NCBI GenBank assembly: GCA_003344405.1
Contig: NOWV01000012.1
Span: forward strand, 186,001-250,000
Length of the DNA: 64,000 nt
Source of the DNA: Trichoplax sp. H2
Taxonomy: Eukaryota; Placozoa; Uniplacotomia; Trichoplacea
Reading direction: 5' to 3'
This document shows, one piece after another, positions 62,386-64,000 of this stretch (position 1 is the first letter of the stretch; every line of letters starts with the position of its first letter). The notes under the pieces were generated by a model. It worked only from the letters and a program-made list of their open reading frames with translations. It was not told where the DNA came from and did no database searches. The translations under genes and the position numbers were made by a program.

Positions 62386-64000
62386 CTCAGTGGATTTCCT
62401 TTACAGTATTTATATTATTATTATGCAGGAGAACATGATGCGTTACGAGTAGAATTAAAACCCAGATTTTATCATCATAACGAAATGAATGAAATTGACC
62501 GGATTGCTCCTATCGTATACGCATACTGGAAAACTTTTGTGGCTTGAATAACACTTTTTGCCTGCCAAATTGCACATTGACATAAACGTAGTACTTTAGT
62601 ACAATACTGCATCAAATAGAAATGCATTTTAATTTTAATTTCTTCTTATGTCTGCAAGGATTGACGACAGTTACATAAGATGATCATAGACATCCTCTGC
62701 ATATAAAGATAAAACACAAAGATATCAACCCGTTTTTGATGATTGACCAGTACACAAACACTATACGGAATCTGGGCAGAATCAATAGAGGAAATCTACC
62801 GTCATGGCTCTCCAATAATAATAACTGCCCTTGATATAGTTCTTGAATCAATGTTAGACTATTATCACGCAATGCACATAGTATCAATTGGACATAATCT
62901 GCGTTGGACTAGATTAAAAAAATTTGCACGCTAAGCCACTAAAGGTGTTACAACAATCGGATAATACTGCATGTAGTTATTTGGAAATTAGTAAACCACG
63001 AAACATCGCATTATAAGATATGTGATAGATATGACCAGTAAAATAATAATACCAATATGGATAGGCCTAACCTGAACGAAAAGGTTACCTGGAATTAAAT
63101 TAATTAAAAGCTAACAGAGGTAATCTAACAGTAAGAAATGAGCAAGTCTTACTCTATCAGTTTATGAAGTTGTCGCATGATAGATGTTTCTATTCTACGC
63201 TGCACGTATTCATCCACTACATTTAAATCATACCTTGAAGGTATATAATAAAAACACACTGTACTGTATAAAACATAAAGTCTCGGCGTAATATAAAAAT
63301 AAAAATAATATATCTTAGTTTGTAGGCAGAATATGAGAAATGAGATATTATCAAGCAGAAATCAGTTTATAATATTGTCAAGCTTAGCAAATTCCAGTTC
63401 TATAAAAGTACCGCGTAAGTATTATAACGCTAACTGTCTTTCATAACGCATTATTACCATAATGAACACATCTTATTAGATAATTAATTGCGATGATAGT
63501 AAAATAGAATAGCTAGATTTATAAAAACAAAGAACATTCTTGACTATATCTGTCACATGAGTAAATCAAATGAGGATATCAACAATCGTGAGAATATAGG
63601 AAGCCAGCCTACCATCACAACAAGTAGGACAATACAGGCTGTATTGTTTACTTAATCGCTTAACATAGTTAATATCAGAGCATTTACCACACCTGTAACG
63701 CAAAGTTAAAGCAAAATAAATATTATTGAATAAATGTGACGGCTAGATTTGTCTAATAACTAGGACTTGCAGATATCCCTAGATAATTAGCATCCTATCG
63801 TGATAGGACCAAAAATGGATTTAACTCACCCACATCCTGACTCTACTGTTACTAATTGATATTTTTATAGTATATTTTTCTATGACATGCGTCAAAAAAA
63901 TGACCTACAGGGTATAACTAATGGACTTGCTTATTTACGTTATTTATTAGTTGCGAAAAGATCACGTGTTCTACTATTGGATCCAATACGTTCATTATTG
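62386..64000. other. Right end, no supported gene
   Basis: AT-rich sequence. A plus-strand ATG-less or weak frame at about 62743-62934 reads IEEIYRHGSPIIITALDIVL and has protein-like composition, but no family is recognised and splice context is unclear. An isolated CACTGTACTGTATA unit lies near 63258. Confidence 0.4.

Noticed and set aside
62743-62934. 63-codon plus-strand frame near the right end
   Set aside because: Composition is protein-like, but I recognise no family and no convincing exon borders.

Overview
This window looks like a piece of an AT-rich animal nuclear genome. Genes are split by many short GT-AG introns (mostly 70-300 bp), and the gene set is metazoan: myosin VI, ashwin, CCDC28, ribosomal protein L24, site-2 protease and eIF2-gamma. 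Two intronless class C (metabotropic-glutamate-type) receptor genes sit in a gene-poor stretch. Compact genes, early-animal gene content and duplicated class C receptors make a placozoan (Trichoplax/Hoilungia-like) the best guess. That is inference from gene style, not a database match.

Layout. 1.5-2.3 kb (+): a two-exon secreted tyrosine-rich protein with repeated GKK sites, a candidate amidated-peptide precursor. 3.6-5.2 kb (-): ashwin, three exons. 5.2-8.6 kb: spacer rich in a GTACTGTAC-type palindromic repeat, with one tandem duplication. 8.67-18.03 kb (+): complete myosin VI, 34 coding exons. 19.77-21.24 kb (+): RPL24, five exons. 23.3-24.2 kb (-): CCDC28, two exons. 25.2-26.1 kb: a few unassigned possible minus-strand exons. 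26-48 kb: AT-rich and gene-poor, holding two convergent intronless class C receptors (30.4-33.0 kb +, 39.5-42.1 kb -) and a possible relic of a KptA-type RNA 2'-phosphotransferase near 42.7 kb. 48.4-49.6 kb (+): a four-helix TMEM272-like protein. 51.0-56.2 kb (+): MBTPS2, nine exons. 56.4-60.8 kb (-): eIF2-gamma, 14 exons, converging on MBTPS2. 61-64 kb: a 199-bp tandem repeat, a perfect 19-bp inverted repeat and otherwise no supported gene.

The genes do not form a pathway. The most notable points are: (1) the two receptors share about 929 bp that is almost identical even at silent sites while both flanks diverge, as expected from recent gene conversion; (2) both keep the amino-acid-binding residues of the glutamate-receptor pocket but have lost the two that grip the glutamate side chain; (3) palindromic GTACTGTAC clusters lie just upstream of most housekeeping genes here but not upstream of the receptors or the TMEM272-like gene; (4) the tyrosine-rich secreted protein with repeated amidation/dibasic sites.

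Exon boundaries were worked out by eye from splice signals, reading phase and remembered family similarity. No search was run.
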